This document shows, piece by piece, positions 1-9,391 of a DNA stretch of 64,000 nucleotides (its first letter is position 1; each line of letters opens with the position of its first letter). This DNA comes from Streptomyces sp. HSG2. GTDB taxonomy: Bacteria; Actinomycetota; Actinomycetes; Streptomycetales; Streptomycetaceae. A model generated the notes under the pieces. The model was not told where the DNA came from, did not search any database, and saw only the letters and a program-made list of their open reading frames with translations. The position numbers and the translations under genes were made by a program. The stretch lies in assembly GCF_016598575.1 (NCBI RefSeq), contig NZ_CP066801.1, positions 1,046,001 through 1,110,000 of the forward strand. The letters run 5' to 3'.

Positions 1-292
1 GAGCGTCTGGGCGGGCGGCGGCCGGGGAGGCCTTGCCGGAAGGCCGATGGGCTTGGGCCCGCCAGGGCCCGGAGCCAGGGAGCGGAACGCGCGGCGCCCC
101 GCTCTCCCGCGCCGCGATCCGGTCGGGTGAGAGGGGTTCTCCGGCCTGGCGCACGCCCGTCGCGCCTTCCACCACGTCGACCTCCCGACTCCGGGGAGAG
201 CGGACGTCCCCGCCGCGCTCCGCACCGGGAGCCGCACCGGTCGACGGCCCCCGGTGATCAACCGCCGGGGAGGGTTCCGGTTACGGGTGTCG
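1..292. other. Left-edge stretch, no supported gene
   Basis: No reading frame here has a recognisable family signature, a good ribosome-binding site or convincing protein composition. Frames that stay open are rich in Arg/Pro/Gly/Ser, as expected of non-coding high-GC DNA. It may be the intergenic region downstream of hflX or hold the end of a gene lying off the edge. Confidence 0.4.
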
Positions 293-338
293 GAGCGATC
301 GGGCGGGGGCGTGCCGCACCGCCACCGCCCGATGGCTC
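293..338 (-). terminator. Hairpin terminator of hflX
   Basis: Arms 293-306 and 325-338 pair over 14 positions with one mismatch, leaving an 18-nt loop. The arm nearest the gene overlaps the hflX stop codon at 337-339. There is no T-run, which is common for Streptomyces terminators. Confidence 0.6.
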
Positions 339-1827
339 AGGCCGCCCGTGCGGGCCCGTACGGGAGAAGCTCGGCGGCCAACTCCTCGTGCACCCTGGCC
401 TTGAGGAGTGTCCCGTCGCTGGTGTGTTCCTCCGAGAGGACCTCGCCCTCGTCGTGGGCGCGTGCGACCAGCGTGCCGCGGGTGTAGGGCACGAGGGCCT
501 CGATCTCGACGGACGGACGGGGCAGTTCCTCGTCGATCCGGGCGAGGAGTTCCTCCATGCCCTCGCCACTGCGGGCGGAGACCACCAGAGAGCGCTTCTC
601 GACCCGCAGCAGTCGCTGCAACACCAGCGGGTCCGCCAGATCCGCCTTGTTGATCACGACGATCTCCGGGACGTCGGTGGCGCCGACCTCGCGGATCACC
701 TCGCGCACCGCCGCCAACTGCTCCTCGGGGACGGGGTGTGTGCCGTCGACCACGTGCAGGATGAGATCGGATTCGGCGACTTCCTCCATCGTGGAGCGGA
801 ACGCCTCGACGAGGTGGTGCGGCAGGTGTCGGACGAAGCCGACGGTGTCGGCCAGGGTGTAGTGACGTCCGCCGGGCGTTTCGGCCCGTCGCACCGTGGG
901 GTCAAGAGTGGCGAAGAGGGCGTTCTCCACCAGCACGCCCGCCCCGGTGAGACGGTTGAGGAGCGAGGACTTGCCGGCGTTGGTGTACCCGGCGATCGCC
1001 ACGGAGGGGACCTTGTGCCGATGGCGTTCGCGACGCTGGATGTCGCGGCCTGTCTTCATTTCCGCGATCTCCCGGCGCATCTTCGCCATCTTCTCGCGGA
1101 TCCGTCGACGATCCGTCTCGATCTTGGTCTCGCCGGGCCCTCGGGTGGCGAGGCCGCCCCGGCCGCCGCCCATCTGTCGGGACAGAGACTGACCCCACCC
1201 GCGGAGTCGCGGCAGCATGTACTGCATCTGCGCGAGCGCCACCTGCGCCTTGCCCTCGCGGGACTTGGCGTGCTGGGCGAAGATGTCGAGGATCAGGGCG
1301 GTACGGTCGATGACCTTGACCTTGACCACGTCCTCCAGCTGGATCAGCTGGCCGGGGCTGAGCTCGCCGTCGCAGATGACGGTGTCGGCCCCCGTCTCGT
1401 GGACGACGTCACGCAGTTCCTCGGCCTTGCCCGAGCCGATGTAGGTCGCCGCGTCGGGTTTGTCCCGACGCTGTACCACGCCGTCCAGGACCAGCGCGCC
1501 CGCGGTCTCCGCGAGGGCCGCCAGTTCGGCGAGGGAGTTCTCGGCGTCCCGCGCCGTACCGGAGGTCCACACGCCCACGAGCACCACGCGCTCCAAGCGG
1601 AGCCGTCGGTACTCGACCTCGGTGACGTCCTCGAGCTCGGTGGACAGGCCCGGGATCCGCCGCAGCGCAGCCCGGTCGGAACGGTCGAACTGATCGCCGT
1701 CGCGATTCTCGTCGATCTCGTGGCTCCGGGCGACGTCCTCCTCCATCAGAGCATCGGCCCGGAGGCCTTCGGAATAGCCGCGGGCAGTGCGCCCGGTCTC
1801 CTGGGAAGGGGAAGAAGAGGCGGTCAT
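337..1827 (-). CDS. hflX: GTPase HflX
   Basis: A 496-residue Obg-HflX superfamily GTPase that, in characterised bacteria, binds 50S subunits and splits stalled ribosomes under stress. The N-terminal HflX domain carries the TYIGSGKAEEL-type motif. It is followed by the Gly-rich linker with LSRQMGGGRGG. The G domain shows G1 GYTNAGKSS, G3 DTVGFVRHLP, G4 NKAD and the G5-like VSARSGEG. The length is normal for actinobacteria, which have a long acidic N-terminal extension. The start is the ATG at 1825-1827. The gene stands alone, with the M1 peptidase gene upstream on the same strand. Confidence 0.95.
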   Translation of the reverse strand: MTASSSPSQETGRTARGYSEGLRADALMEEDVARSHEIDENRDGDQFDRSDRAALRRIPGLSTELEDVTEVEYRRLRLERVVLVGVWTSGTARDAENSLAELAALAETAGALVLDGVVQRRDKPDAATYIGSGKAEELRDVVHETGADTVICDGELSPGQLIQLEDVVKVKVIDRTALILDIFAQHAKSREGKAQVALAQMQYMLPRLRGWGQSLSRQMGGGRGGLATRGPGETKIETDRRRIREKMAKMRREIAEMKTGRDIQRRERHRHKVPSVAIAGYTNAGKSSLLNRLTGAGVLVENALFATLDPTVRRAETPGGRHYTLADTVGFVRHLPHHLVEAFRSTMEEVAESDLILHVVDGTHPVPEEQLAAVREVIREVGATDVPEIVVINKADLADPLVLQRLLRVEKRSLVVSARSGEGMEELLARIDEELPRPSVEIEALVPYTRGTLVARAHDEGEVLSEEHTSDGTLLKARVHEELAAELLPYGPARAA

Positions 1828-2013
1828 TGGGTCCTTCGGGTAGCGGGACGGGTGGTGTCGTCATGGTCAACGCGCGAGCGCCCCCGGGCGATTCCCGGGG
1901 CGCCGGCGGCAGCGGGTCGGCGGGGCGACGCCCCCGACCTGTCGTGCCCCCGTGTGCCGGCGGACCCCGACGTCTCCTCGATGCTCGCACGAAACGTGGT
2001 CGGCGTCACCGCC

Positions 2014-3513
2014 TTATCCGTCCGTCGGTCCGTCGGGGGCCGCAGGCACCCGGGACCGCCAGTCCGGATGCCCGGGCATCGGTGGGGTCTTCTCGTCGTA
2101 CAGCCAGGCGTGGAGAAAGACCGCCAGATCCCGGCCTGCGATCCGTGAGGCGAGGTCGACGAAGTCGGCCGTGCCCGCCGTGGAGTCGCGGTGGCGGCTC
2201 ACCCATGCCCGTTGCACCCTCGCGAAGGCGGCCGGGCCGATCTCCTGGCGCAGCGCGTAGAGCACCAACGCGGCTCCGTCGTAGACGTTGGGGCGGAAGA
2301 TGCCGTTCCTGTCGGAGGGCCGGGGCGGCTCCGGCTCTCCCGGGGGGCCGCCCGCCGCCCGCCAACGGTCGGAGGCGGCGTAGGCCGTCTTCATCCTGGC
2401 GACCAGCGACCTGTCGGCGACATCCTGGGCGTGGAGTGCCTCGTACCAGGTGGCGTGGCCTTCGCTGAGCCAGAGGTCGGACCAGGTCCGAGGGGTGACA
2501 CTGTTGCCGAACCACTGGTGGGCGAGCTCGTGCACCATGATCGACTCGACGTACCAGGAGGGAAGGGCGGGCTCGGTGAACAGGCGTCGCTCCACCAGCG
2601 AGAGTGTCTGGGTCTCAAGGGCGAATCCGGTGGTGGCGTCGGCCACCAGCACCCCGTAGGCCTCCAGCGGATACGGGCCGAGCCGGTCCTCCATCCACGC
2701 GATGTGGTCGGGAGTCCGGGCCAGCCACGGCTCCATCGTCTCCTCGTCGCCGACGGGCACCACGTCGCGGACGCGCAGCCCGCGGGGGCCGGCGCGCCGG
2801 AGCACGGCGGAACGGCCGATGGACACCTGGGCGAGTTCGGTGGCCATGGGGTGGAGTGTCCGGTACCGCCAGGTGGTCGTATCGGGGTCCGGGCCCTCTC
2901 CGACCCCGACCGGCAGACCGGCGGCGACCGCGGTGTGCCCGCGCGGGGTGGTCACCTTCACGGTGAACATCGCCTTGTCGGAGGGGTGGTCGTTGCAGGG
3001 GAACACCAGATGGGCGGCGTCCGCCTGGTTGGCCATGACGAGACCGTCCGAGGTCCGCACCCACCCACCGGGGCGGCTCGTCGCGTGGTGCGGCTCGCTG
3101 GTGTGCCGCACGGTGATCCGGATCCGCTGCCCGGCGGTGACACCCTTTCTCGGGGTGACCACGAGATCCTCGCCCGCCCCGACGAAGGCGGCCGGTTCCC
3201 CACCGACGCGCACCGAGGTGACCCGCCCCCGCGCGAAGTCCAGGTTGATCCGCCGCAGGTCCGTCGTCACCCGGGCGTCGATCCTGGTCAGCGCCTCCAG
3301 TGGCGCCCGGTTGTCCCCGGAGTAGGTGAAAGACAGGTCGTACGCGATCACGTCGTACCCGGGGTTGCCCAGGTGGGGGAAGAGCCGGTCGCCGACACCC
3401 AACGGCGTCGGCGGCGCCGCGAACGCGGCGAGACAGGAGACCGACACGGCGGCGGCGAGCAGCGCCACCGCCGTGCGCCGACGCGGGCGGCGGGGGTGGG
3501 GAGTGTGGGGCAT
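2014..3513 (-). CDS. Secreted M1-family zinc metallopeptidase
   Basis: About 499 residues. The zinc-binding motif is visible as VHELAHQWFGN (HExxH), followed 18 residues later by the third ligand Glu in LWLSEGHATWYE. The N-terminus starts with an Arg-rich stretch, then a hydrophobic run and an AFAA cleavage-like site, so it is probably exported. It is shorter than aminopeptidase N because it lacks most of the C-terminal helical domain, matching the short actinobacterial M1 proteins. I chose the ATG at 3511-3513 because the signal peptide begins there; the frame stays open a little further upstream. The substrate is unknown. Confidence 0.88.
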   Translation of the reverse strand: MPHTPHPRRPRRRTAVALLAAAVSVSCLAAFAAPPTPLGVGDRLFPHLGNPGYDVIAYDLSFTYSGDNRAPLEALTRIDARVTTDLRRINLDFARGRVTSVRVGGEPAAFVGAGEDLVVTPRKGVTAGQRIRITVRHTSEPHHATSRPGGWVRTSDGLVMANQADAAHLVFPCNDHPSDKAMFTVKVTTPRGHTAVAAGLPVGVGEGPDPDTTTWRYRTLHPMATELAQVSIGRSAVLRRAGPRGLRVRDVVPVGDEETMEPWLARTPDHIAWMEDRLGPYPLEAYGVLVADATTGFALETQTLSLVERRLFTEPALPSWYVESIMVHELAHQWFGNSVTPRTWSDLWLSEGHATWYEALHAQDVADRSLVARMKTAYAASDRWRAAGGPPGEPEPPRPSDRNGIFRPNVYDGAALVLYALRQEIGPAAFARVQRAWVSRHRDSTAGTADFVDLASRIAGRDLAVFLHAWLYDEKTPPMPGHPDWRSRVPAAPDGPTDG

Positions 3514-3618
3514 GGACCCACGGCTACCAGCGCGCCGCGGCCGGGGGGCGGAGAGGCGCGCCGCTCCCACTCGAACGGGTCGCCCGGGAGGGAGCGCGGG
3601 CCGTGAGTTCCGACCCCG

Positions 3619-5814
3619 TCAGCGGCGACCGGAGGATCCGGTCTGCGAACGGTTGACGTCGTACACCCCTGCCACGTCGCGCATGGCCCGCATGAGGGAG
3701 GGCAGCAACGCCGCGTCGGCGAGTCGGACGGTGTAGGTATGGCGGACGCGCTGGTGGTCGGGGGGTTCCACCGTGGCGGAGACGATCTCGGCGCCGGCCG
3801 AGGCCATGGCCTCGGTGAGATCGGCGAGAAGATGCGGGCGGACGAAGGACTCGGCCAGGAGAGTGACCCGACACTCGGCCGTGTCGCCCCACCGCACGGT
3901 GACCTCGGTACGCCCCGAGCCACGCATCCGCGACACCACGGCGCAGTCCACGCGGTGCACGGTCACCACGCCCCCGCGCACCGCGAAGCCGGTGATCTCG
4001 TCGGGGGGAACGGGCGTGCAGCAGCCGGCCGGCCGAGCGGGCGGGCCGGGTGGCTCGACGCGAACGTCGGGTCCGCTCGCCCGGGTGGGTCGGGTGTCGG
4101 GAGTCCGGGCCGCCGATCGTTCCCCGCCGCCGCGGCGTCCGCGGTCGCCGTGTTCCGGCTCCGCGGCACCTTCCTCCTCCGTCCGCGCGGCGGAATGGGC
4201 GAGGCGTCGCTGAATGGCGATCCGCGCGCCGGGGGTGCGGGCGTGCTCCAGCCACTCTCGGGAGGGCTCGGTGGCCGGGTCCTGCCCCATCAGGGCTTCG
4301 ATCCGGTCGCCGTCCCGCAGCACCGTGCCCATGGGGGCCAACCGACCGTTGACCCGCGCCCCGATGCAGGCGTGCGCGTCCTCGCCGTACTGCGCGTACG
4401 CGGCGTCCACACACGTCGCCCCCTCCGGCAGGCCCAGTGTCACGCCGTCCGGCCGGAACACCGTGATCTCCCGATCCTGCGCGAGGTCCTCCCGGAGCGT
4501 GGACCAGAAGGTGTCGGGGTCCGGAGCGGCACGCTGCCAGTCCAGCAACCGCGAGAGCCAGCCGGGTCGGGTGGGGTCCGCCCTTTCCTCGCCTTCCTTC
4601 GTCTGCTGCTCCTCCGTCGGGTGGGCGTACGGGTTGCCCAGGGCGACGACTCCCGCTTCGGCGACGCTGTGCATCTGGTGTGTGCGGATGAGGACCTCGA
4701 CCACCTCTCCGTCGGACGCCCGGGCAACGGCGGTGTGCAGGGATTGATAGAGGTTGAACTTGGGGACCGCGATGAAGTCCTTGAACTCCGCCACGACCGG
4801 CGTCAGGCAGGTGTGCAGCTCGCCCAGGACGGCGTAGCAGTCCGCGTCCTCCTGCACGAGCACCAGCAGCCGACCGAAGTCCGCGCCGCGCAGCGGGCCC
4901 CGCTTCCGGGCGACCCGGTGCACGGACACGACATGGCGTGGCCGAATCAGCACCTCGGCGGCGATGTCGGCGTCCCGTAGGACCGCTCGGACGTCCTCGG
5001 CGGTCTCGGCGAGCGGGTCCGCCGGCGCGGCGGCGTTCTCCGCGATCAGGCCGCGCGTCTCGGCGTGTTCCCCGGGATGGAGGACGGCGAAGACCAGGTC
5101 CTCCAACTCGGTCTTGAGTGCCTGGACCCCGAGCCGCTCCGCCAGCGGGATGAGGACGTCCCGGGTCACTCGGGCGATCCGCTCCTGCTTCTCGCGCCGC
5201 ATCACCCCCAGGGTGCGCATGTTGTGCAGCCTGTCGGCGAGCTTGATCGACATGACCCGGACGTCGTTGCCGGTGGCCACGAGCATCTTGCGGAAGGTCT
5301 CCGGCTCGGCGGCGGCGCCGTAGTCGACCTTCTCCAGTTTGGTGACGCCGTCGACCAGATAACGCACCTCCTCGCCGAACTCGTCGCGGACCTGGTCGAG
5401 GGTGACCTCGGTGTCCTCCACGGTGTCGTGCAGGAGTGAGGCGGTCAACGTCGTCGTCTCCGCGCCGAGTTCGGCGAGGATCAGGGTGACGGCCAAGGGG
5501 TGGGTGATGTACGGCTCGCCGCTCTTGCGCGTCTGACCTCGGTGCGAGGACTCGGCGAGCAGATAGGCACGGCGCAAGGCGTCGAGATCGGCGTCGGGAT
5601 GGTGGGCCCGGTGGGCCTCGGCGACGTGGCCGATGGCCGCGGGCAGTCGGTCCCGTCCGCCGGGGCCCAGGAGCGCGGCGCGCCCGAGTCGGCGAAGATC
5701 CAGCCGGGGTCGTGCTCTCCTGCGGGCGGCCGGCGGCGACGGCGCCTCGGCCCCGCCTTCGGACTCCGGCTCGACGGGGCGCGAACCCGCGGGATTCGTG
5801 GCCTCCGCGTTCAT
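3619..5814 (-). CDS. rshA: RelA/SpoT family protein RshA, (p)ppGpp metabolism
   Basis: About 731 residues with the order HD hydrolase, synthetase-like, TGS and ACT domains. The hydrolase HD is intact (HPLAVTLILAEL, LLHDTVEDT, LADRLHNMRTLG). In the synthetase-like part the usual RxKxxxSIYxKM segment reads RPRHVVSVHRVARKRG and the usual RFKDYIAxPK reads EFKDFIAVPK. EVLIRT replaces the common EVQIRT. TGS (DGVTLGLPEGAT) and ACT (EVTVRWGDTAECRVTLL) follow. The start at 5812-5814 has GGAGG five bases upstream; another in-frame start lies 17 codons earlier. In S. coelicolor this position is rshA, the second RelA/SpoT homologue. Hydrolysis looks secure; synthesis is less certain. Confidence 0.88.
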   Translation of the reverse strand: MNAEATNPAGSRPVEPESEGGAEAPSPPAARRRARPRLDLRRLGRAALLGPGGRDRLPAAIGHVAEAHRAHHPDADLDALRRAYLLAESSHRGQTRKSGEPYITHPLAVTLILAELGAETTTLTASLLHDTVEDTEVTLDQVRDEFGEEVRYLVDGVTKLEKVDYGAAAEPETFRKMLVATGNDVRVMSIKLADRLHNMRTLGVMRREKQERIARVTRDVLIPLAERLGVQALKTELEDLVFAVLHPGEHAETRGLIAENAAAPADPLAETAEDVRAVLRDADIAAEVLIRPRHVVSVHRVARKRGPLRGADFGRLLVLVQEDADCYAVLGELHTCLTPVVAEFKDFIAVPKFNLYQSLHTAVARASDGEVVEVLIRTHQMHSVAEAGVVALGNPYAHPTEEQQTKEGEERADPTRPGWLSRLLDWQRAAPDPDTFWSTLREDLAQDREITVFRPDGVTLGLPEGATCVDAAYAQYGEDAHACIGARVNGRLAPMGTVLRDGDRIEALMGQDPATEPSREWLEHARTPGARIAIQRRLAHSAARTEEEGAAEPEHGDRGRRGGGERSAARTPDTRPTRASGPDVRVEPPGPPARPAGCCTPVPPDEITGFAVRGGVVTVHRVDCAVVSRMRGSGRTEVTVRWGDTAECRVTLLAESFVRPHLLADLTEAMASAGAEIVSATVEPPDHQRVRHTYTVRLADAALLPSLMRAMRDVAGVYDVNRSQTGSSGRR

Positions 5815-5983
5815 GGGCACCTCCGGCTGCGTCGACCGGCGAACGGGGCGCCCCGGGGCGGACACGGCTCAGAGGCGGGTGCCGGTCCCCCGGACGGGCC
5901 GGTGCTTGATGCTATCGAGCCCATCACGTACGACCGACCGCCTCTCACCAAGCGTGAAACGGATCACCCATTCGAGCGAAGCC

Positions 5984-6877
5984 TCAGCGGTGGACGTTTC
6001 CGGTGTGCGGGCCCGTCGCCAGCGCTTGGGGATCGATCTCGCCCTCGGCGACGATGACGGCCGGGCCGGTCATCTCGATCTCGCCGTCCGGTCGCTCGGT
6101 GATCATCAGAGTACCTCCGGGAACATCGACCGTGTACGACACCGGGAGGCCCGTGACCGCCGGGTCGACGCCGTCCCGGCGGGCCGCGGAAACCGCGACC
6201 GCGCAGGCACCGGTGCCGCACGAGCGCGTCTCGCCCGACCCCCGCTCGTGGACCCTCATGGCAACGTGTCGGGGCCCTTGGTCCACCACGAACTCGACAT
6301 TGACCCCGTCGGGGTAGGTGGTCGTCGGGCGCACCGAGGGCGCCGCGCGCAGGTCCCCGGCATGAGCGAGGTCGAGTACGTGGGCCACGGCGTGCGGGTT
6401 GCCCATGTCGACGTGGGTCGCCGACCACTGCCTGCCGTCGACGTTTACCGTGACCTCTCCGCCGGGAAGCGCCACGCGGCCCATCCCCACGGTGACCGCT
6501 CCGTCGGCGGCGAACCGCACCGCCCTGACCCCGGCGCGGGTGGCGATGCTCAGGGTGTTCTGGGTGACGAGCCCGGCACGCCGGAGGTAGTGCGCGAAGA
6601 CCCGCACCCCGTTTCCGCACATTTCGGCGAGCGAGCCGTCCGCGTTGCGATAGTCCATGAACCACTCCGCGTGGCCCGCCATCTCCCGGGCGTCCGGGTG
6701 GGCCGCCGAGCGGACCACGTGCAGGAGTCCGTCGGCCCCCAGTCCGGAGCGACGGTCGCAGAGCGCCGCGACGACGGCCGGAGGCAGCTCCAACGCGTTC
6801 TCAGGGTCGGGAAGGATCACGAAGTCGTTCTCTGTGCCGTGCCCCTTGAGAAAGGGAATCCCCGTGCGTGTGCTCAT
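5984..6877 (-). CDS. dapF: Diaminopimelate epimerase
   Basis: A 297-residue enzyme converting LL- to meso-diaminopimelate in lysine and peptidoglycan precursor synthesis. Both catalytic cysteines are visible: MCGNGVRVF in the N-terminal half and RSCGTGACAV in the C-terminal half. The N-terminal KGHGTENDFV is also typical. The start is the ATG at 6875-6877. It lies between miaA plus a membrane protein upstream and rshA downstream, all on the minus strand. Streptomyces need LL-DAP in the wall, so this gene mainly serves lysine supply. Confidence 0.95.
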   Translation of the reverse strand: MSTRTGIPFLKGHGTENDFVILPDPENALELPPAVVAALCDRRSGLGADGLLHVVRSAAHPDAREMAGHAEWFMDYRNADGSLAEMCGNGVRVFAHYLRRAGLVTQNTLSIATRAGVRAVRFAADGAVTVGMGRVALPGGEVTVNVDGRQWSATHVDMGNPHAVAHVLDLAHAGDLRAAPSVRPTTTYPDGVNVEFVVDQGPRHVAMRVHERGSGETRSCGTGACAVAVSAARRDGVDPAVTGLPVSYTVDVPGGTLMITERPDGEIEMTGPAVIVAEGEIDPQALATGPHTGNVHR

Positions 6878-6930
6878 CCCCCGATCGTACGGGTTCACGG
6901 CGCGGAGGTGCCCGGGACGACGGGCCACCG

Positions 6931-7401
6931 TCAGCCGCGGAGGCGCGCGACCCTCCAGATCGCCAGGGCGACCGCGCCCGTGACCACCACCGTGTAGAGA
7001 AGCACGACCCGCCAGTCCGGTCGGCGACCGGACCCGTGCTGTGGCAGACCCGGCCAGGAGTAGCCGACCCGACCGGCCACCGTGGTACCCCAACCCGCCG
7101 CGCACAGACAGATCAACAGGCCCAGCATCGCGATCACCGCGCCGCTGTCACCGAAGTCGAAGGCGAGCGGGAAGGCGAACATCAACGACCCGACCGCGGC
7201 CAGCGACACCGTCGGGGCGATCTGCCAGAACCGCAGCCGCCTTCGCGGGCGCAACTCGACCTCGTCGACCTCGCCGCCCTCGTACATCTCGTCGGACTCG
7301 GGTCCGTCGGAGCTCAGTCCGGTCCCCTCCGGTGTCGGTACTCCGCCGTCGGTGGCGACGTGCTCGGTGCTCGTCGCGGCGTCGCGAGGGCCGGCCTCCA
7401 T
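6931..7401 (-). CDS. Hypothetical membrane protein
   Basis: About 156 residues, family not recognised. The N-terminal third is acidic and probably disordered. It is followed by an Arg-rich patch and three predicted membrane segments: around IAPTVSLAAVGSLMFAF, AVIAMLGLLICLCAAGW and VVLLYTVVVTGAVALAIW. The ATG at 7399-7401 has GGAGGG nine bases upstream. It sits in the minus-strand run between miaA and dapF, a position that is conserved in Streptomyces as I recall. Confidence 0.7.
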   Translation of the reverse strand: MEAGPRDAATSTEHVATDGGVPTPEGTGLSSDGPESDEMYEGGEVDEVELRPRRRLRFWQIAPTVSLAAVGSLMFAFPLAFDFGDSGAVIAMLGLLICLCAAGWGTTVAGRVGYSWPGLPQHGSGRRPDWRVVLLYTVVVTGAVALAIWRVARLRG

Positions 7402-7509
7402 CGCCACACGCCCTCCCAACTCGGGTCTCGCTCGGTCGATCGATGCTCGATGATGGCACGGCGACAGGCCCCCGGGAGGCGGCCTGAGCGTCCCGATGCC
7501 AGGACGTGA

Positions 7510-8448
7510 TCAGGCTGTGACCGGTCCCTCCACCACGGACAGAGCGAGCCCCGGCAACCGCGCGGCGTGGGCCTCCGCTCCGCTCAGCCAGTGCACGCGG
7601 GAATCTCGCCGGAACCACGCGTCCTGACGCCGCGCGAAACGCTTGGTCGCCCGTACCGTGGCGTCCCGCGCCTCGGCCTGCGAACAGGTCCCGGCGAACG
7701 CGTCGAGGAGCTGCCGGTAGCCCAGCGCGCGCGCCGCGGTGAGCCCGTCGCGCAGACCCACGGCCTCAAGCGCCCGCACTTCCTCCACCAGGCCCGCTTC
7801 CCACATGCGATCCACCCTCCGCGCGATGCGCTCGTCGAGTTCCGGGCGGGGCACGTCGATGCCGATCTGGATCGTCTCGTACACGGGGTCGGGCCCGGGG
7901 AGAGTGGCGGTGAAGGGGCGACCGGTGATCTCGATCACCTCGAGCGCGCGCACGATCCTACGACCGTTGCCGGGCAGGATGGCACGCGCGGCCCCGGGGT
8001 CGACGGCGGAGAGCCGTTCGTGCAGCACCGCCGCCCCACGAAGGGTCAGCTCCTCCTCCAGCCGGGACCGGACCTGGGGGTCGGTCCCCGGGAAGCGGAG
8101 GTCGTCCACGGCCGCGCGGATGTACAACCCCGAACCACCCACCAGGATCGGCCACCGCCCGGCGGCGAGGAGCGCGTCGACGCGCTCACGGGCCAGGCGT
8201 TGGTACTCCGCCGCGGAGGCGGTGACGGTCACGTCCCAGACGTCGAGGAGATGATGGGGCACCCCGGCACGTTCCCGAACAGTCAGCTTGGCGGTGCCGA
8301 TGTCCATCCCCTGGTAGAGCTGCATGGAGTCCGCGTTGACGACCTCGCCCCCGAGCGTTCGGGCGAGGAGGACACCCAGGTCCGACTTGCCGGAGGCGGT
8401 GGGGCCGACTACGGCGATGACACGGGGACGGGGGGCTGCGTTGCTCAC
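7510..8448 (-). CDS. miaA: tRNA dimethylallyltransferase MiaA
   Basis: About 312 residues. It transfers the dimethylallyl group to N6 of A37 in tRNAs that read UNN codons; MiaB, encoded 1.7 kb away, then adds the methylthio group. The P-loop VVGPTASGKSDLG is followed by NADSMQLYQGMDIGTAK, the substrate-binding signature. Downstream are PHHLLDVWDV and the GGSGLYIRA motif. I prefer the GTG at 8446-8448 because GGGAG lies nine bases upstream; another GTG sits two codons earlier. Confidence 0.95.
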   Translation of the reverse strand: MSNAAPRPRVIAVVGPTASGKSDLGVLLARTLGGEVVNADSMQLYQGMDIGTAKLTVRERAGVPHHLLDVWDVTVTASAAEYQRLARERVDALLAAGRWPILVGGSGLYIRAAVDDLRFPGTDPQVRSRLEEELTLRGAAVLHERLSAVDPGAARAILPGNGRRIVRALEVIEITGRPFTATLPGPDPVYETIQIGIDVPRPELDERIARRVDRMWEAGLVEEVRALEAVGLRDGLTAARALGYRQLLDAFAGTCSQAEARDATVRATKRFARRQDAWFRRDSRVHWLSGAEAHAARLPGLALSVVEGPVTA

Positions 8449-8627
8449 CGTCACAGTCTCCCAAACCTCGCGGCCCCCTCACGAACGAGCGACGTTACGC
8501 TCCGCCGACCAGGTCGTTGCCCGTTGCGAGACCTCCGCCGAGGCGGATCGCGGCGGCGCCCGGATCGCCCGTCGGACGCTCCGGGACACGCGGGATCCGA
8601 CCGGCACGAGTACCGTATGGAGTGGAC

Positions 8628-8915
8628 ATGGGCGCATTTTCACGGCTGTTTCGCAGGTCGAGGGAGACGGAGGCCTCCTCGCCGTCCGGCACGCCCGACG
8701 TCGAGGCGCCACCGGCCGCGGGCGTGAGCGCGGTGTCGGCGGGCCCCGAGGCGGCCAAGAGCCCCGTGGCCGAGCCGGACCCCGGCCCGACCGAGGCACC
8801 GTCGGACCGGGTACGGTCCCACCGGGATCCCGAACCCGACGGCATCGGGATCCCGAAGCAACAGTCCGTCGAAGCCGCCGCCGACAGAGAAGCCGGCGAG
8901 AGCGCCTGTTCGTGA
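8628..8915 (+). CDS. Small hypothetical protein
   Basis: 95 residues, family unknown. It begins MGAFSRLFRRSRET, a short amphipathic basic segment, followed by a low-complexity tail rich in Pro, Ala, Glu and Asp. It ends 22 bases before the MT0933-like antitoxin gene and is probably co-transcribed with it. The divergent partner is miaA. I believe it is conserved next to miaA in Streptomyces, but the evidence here is gene-like position and codon use only. Confidence 0.55.
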   Translation: MGAFSRLFRRSRETEASSPSGTPDVEAPPAAGVSAVSAGPEAAKSPVAEPDPGPTEAPSDRVRSHRDPEPDGIGIPKQQSVEAAADREAGESACS

Positions 8916-8937
8916 CCATCCGTGAGGGAAGGACATC

Positions 8938-9225
8938 ATGGGTCTCCTTGACAACATGAAGGCCAAGCTGACTCCGGCCAAGGGCAAGGTCTCGGGTCTC
9001 GCGCGCGAGCACGGGGACAGGATCGACCGCGGCCTCGACAAGGTCGCCAAGAGCGTCGACCAGCGCACCAAGGGCAAGTACAGCGAACGGATCCAGTCCG
9101 GTACGGGCAAGGCCAAGGACGCGATGGACCGCCTCGCCCGCCGCGACGAATCCTCGGGTACCGGCGACCGCGGCGGCGCCGACTCGACCGGCCCGGCGTC
9201 CGACGATCGACCCTCCGCCTCCTGA
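8938..9225 (+). CDS. MT0933-like antitoxin family protein
   Basis: 95 residues, Lys/Asp-rich and helical. MGLLDNMKAKLTPAKGKV and the GLDKVAKSVDQRTKGKYS segment are the hallmarks of the small actinobacterial MT0933 antitoxin family. A GAGGGAAGGA ribosome-binding site precedes the ATG. No toxin gene is recognisable on either side: the gene before it encodes a low-complexity protein and the next is a convergent dioxygenase-like gene. The family name should therefore not be read as proof of a toxin-antitoxin pair. Confidence 0.8.
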   Translation: MGLLDNMKAKLTPAKGKVSGLAREHGDRIDRGLDKVAKSVDQRTKGKYSERIQSGTGKAKDAMDRLARRDESSGTGDRGGADSTGPASDDRPSAS

Positions 9226-9314
9226 CGGACCGACCCCCACCCGCGCCAAGGGGGATCCGGCTCACGCGGCCCCGCCCGCGTGACCGGCGTCCACGCGGAG
9301 GGCCTGTGGCCCAC

Positions 9315-9360
9315 GTCCCCGTCCCCGCCGGGCGGAACCCCGCCCGGCGGGGACGGGGAC
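9315..9360. terminator. Bidirectional terminator, 21-bp perfect stem
   Basis: Arms 9315-9335 and 9340-9360 are exact reverse complements with a 4-base loop (AACC). It lies between two convergent genes, the antitoxin gene and the dioxygenase-like gene, so it can end transcription from both sides. Confidence 0.8.
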
Positions 9361-9391
9361 CGGGCGCCGGCAGACGGGTCGGACAAGCTTC

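Noticed and set aside
2191..3606. Plus-strand frame opposite the M1 peptidase
   Set aside because: His/Gly/Arg-rich mirror of the peptidase codons, no recognisable domain.
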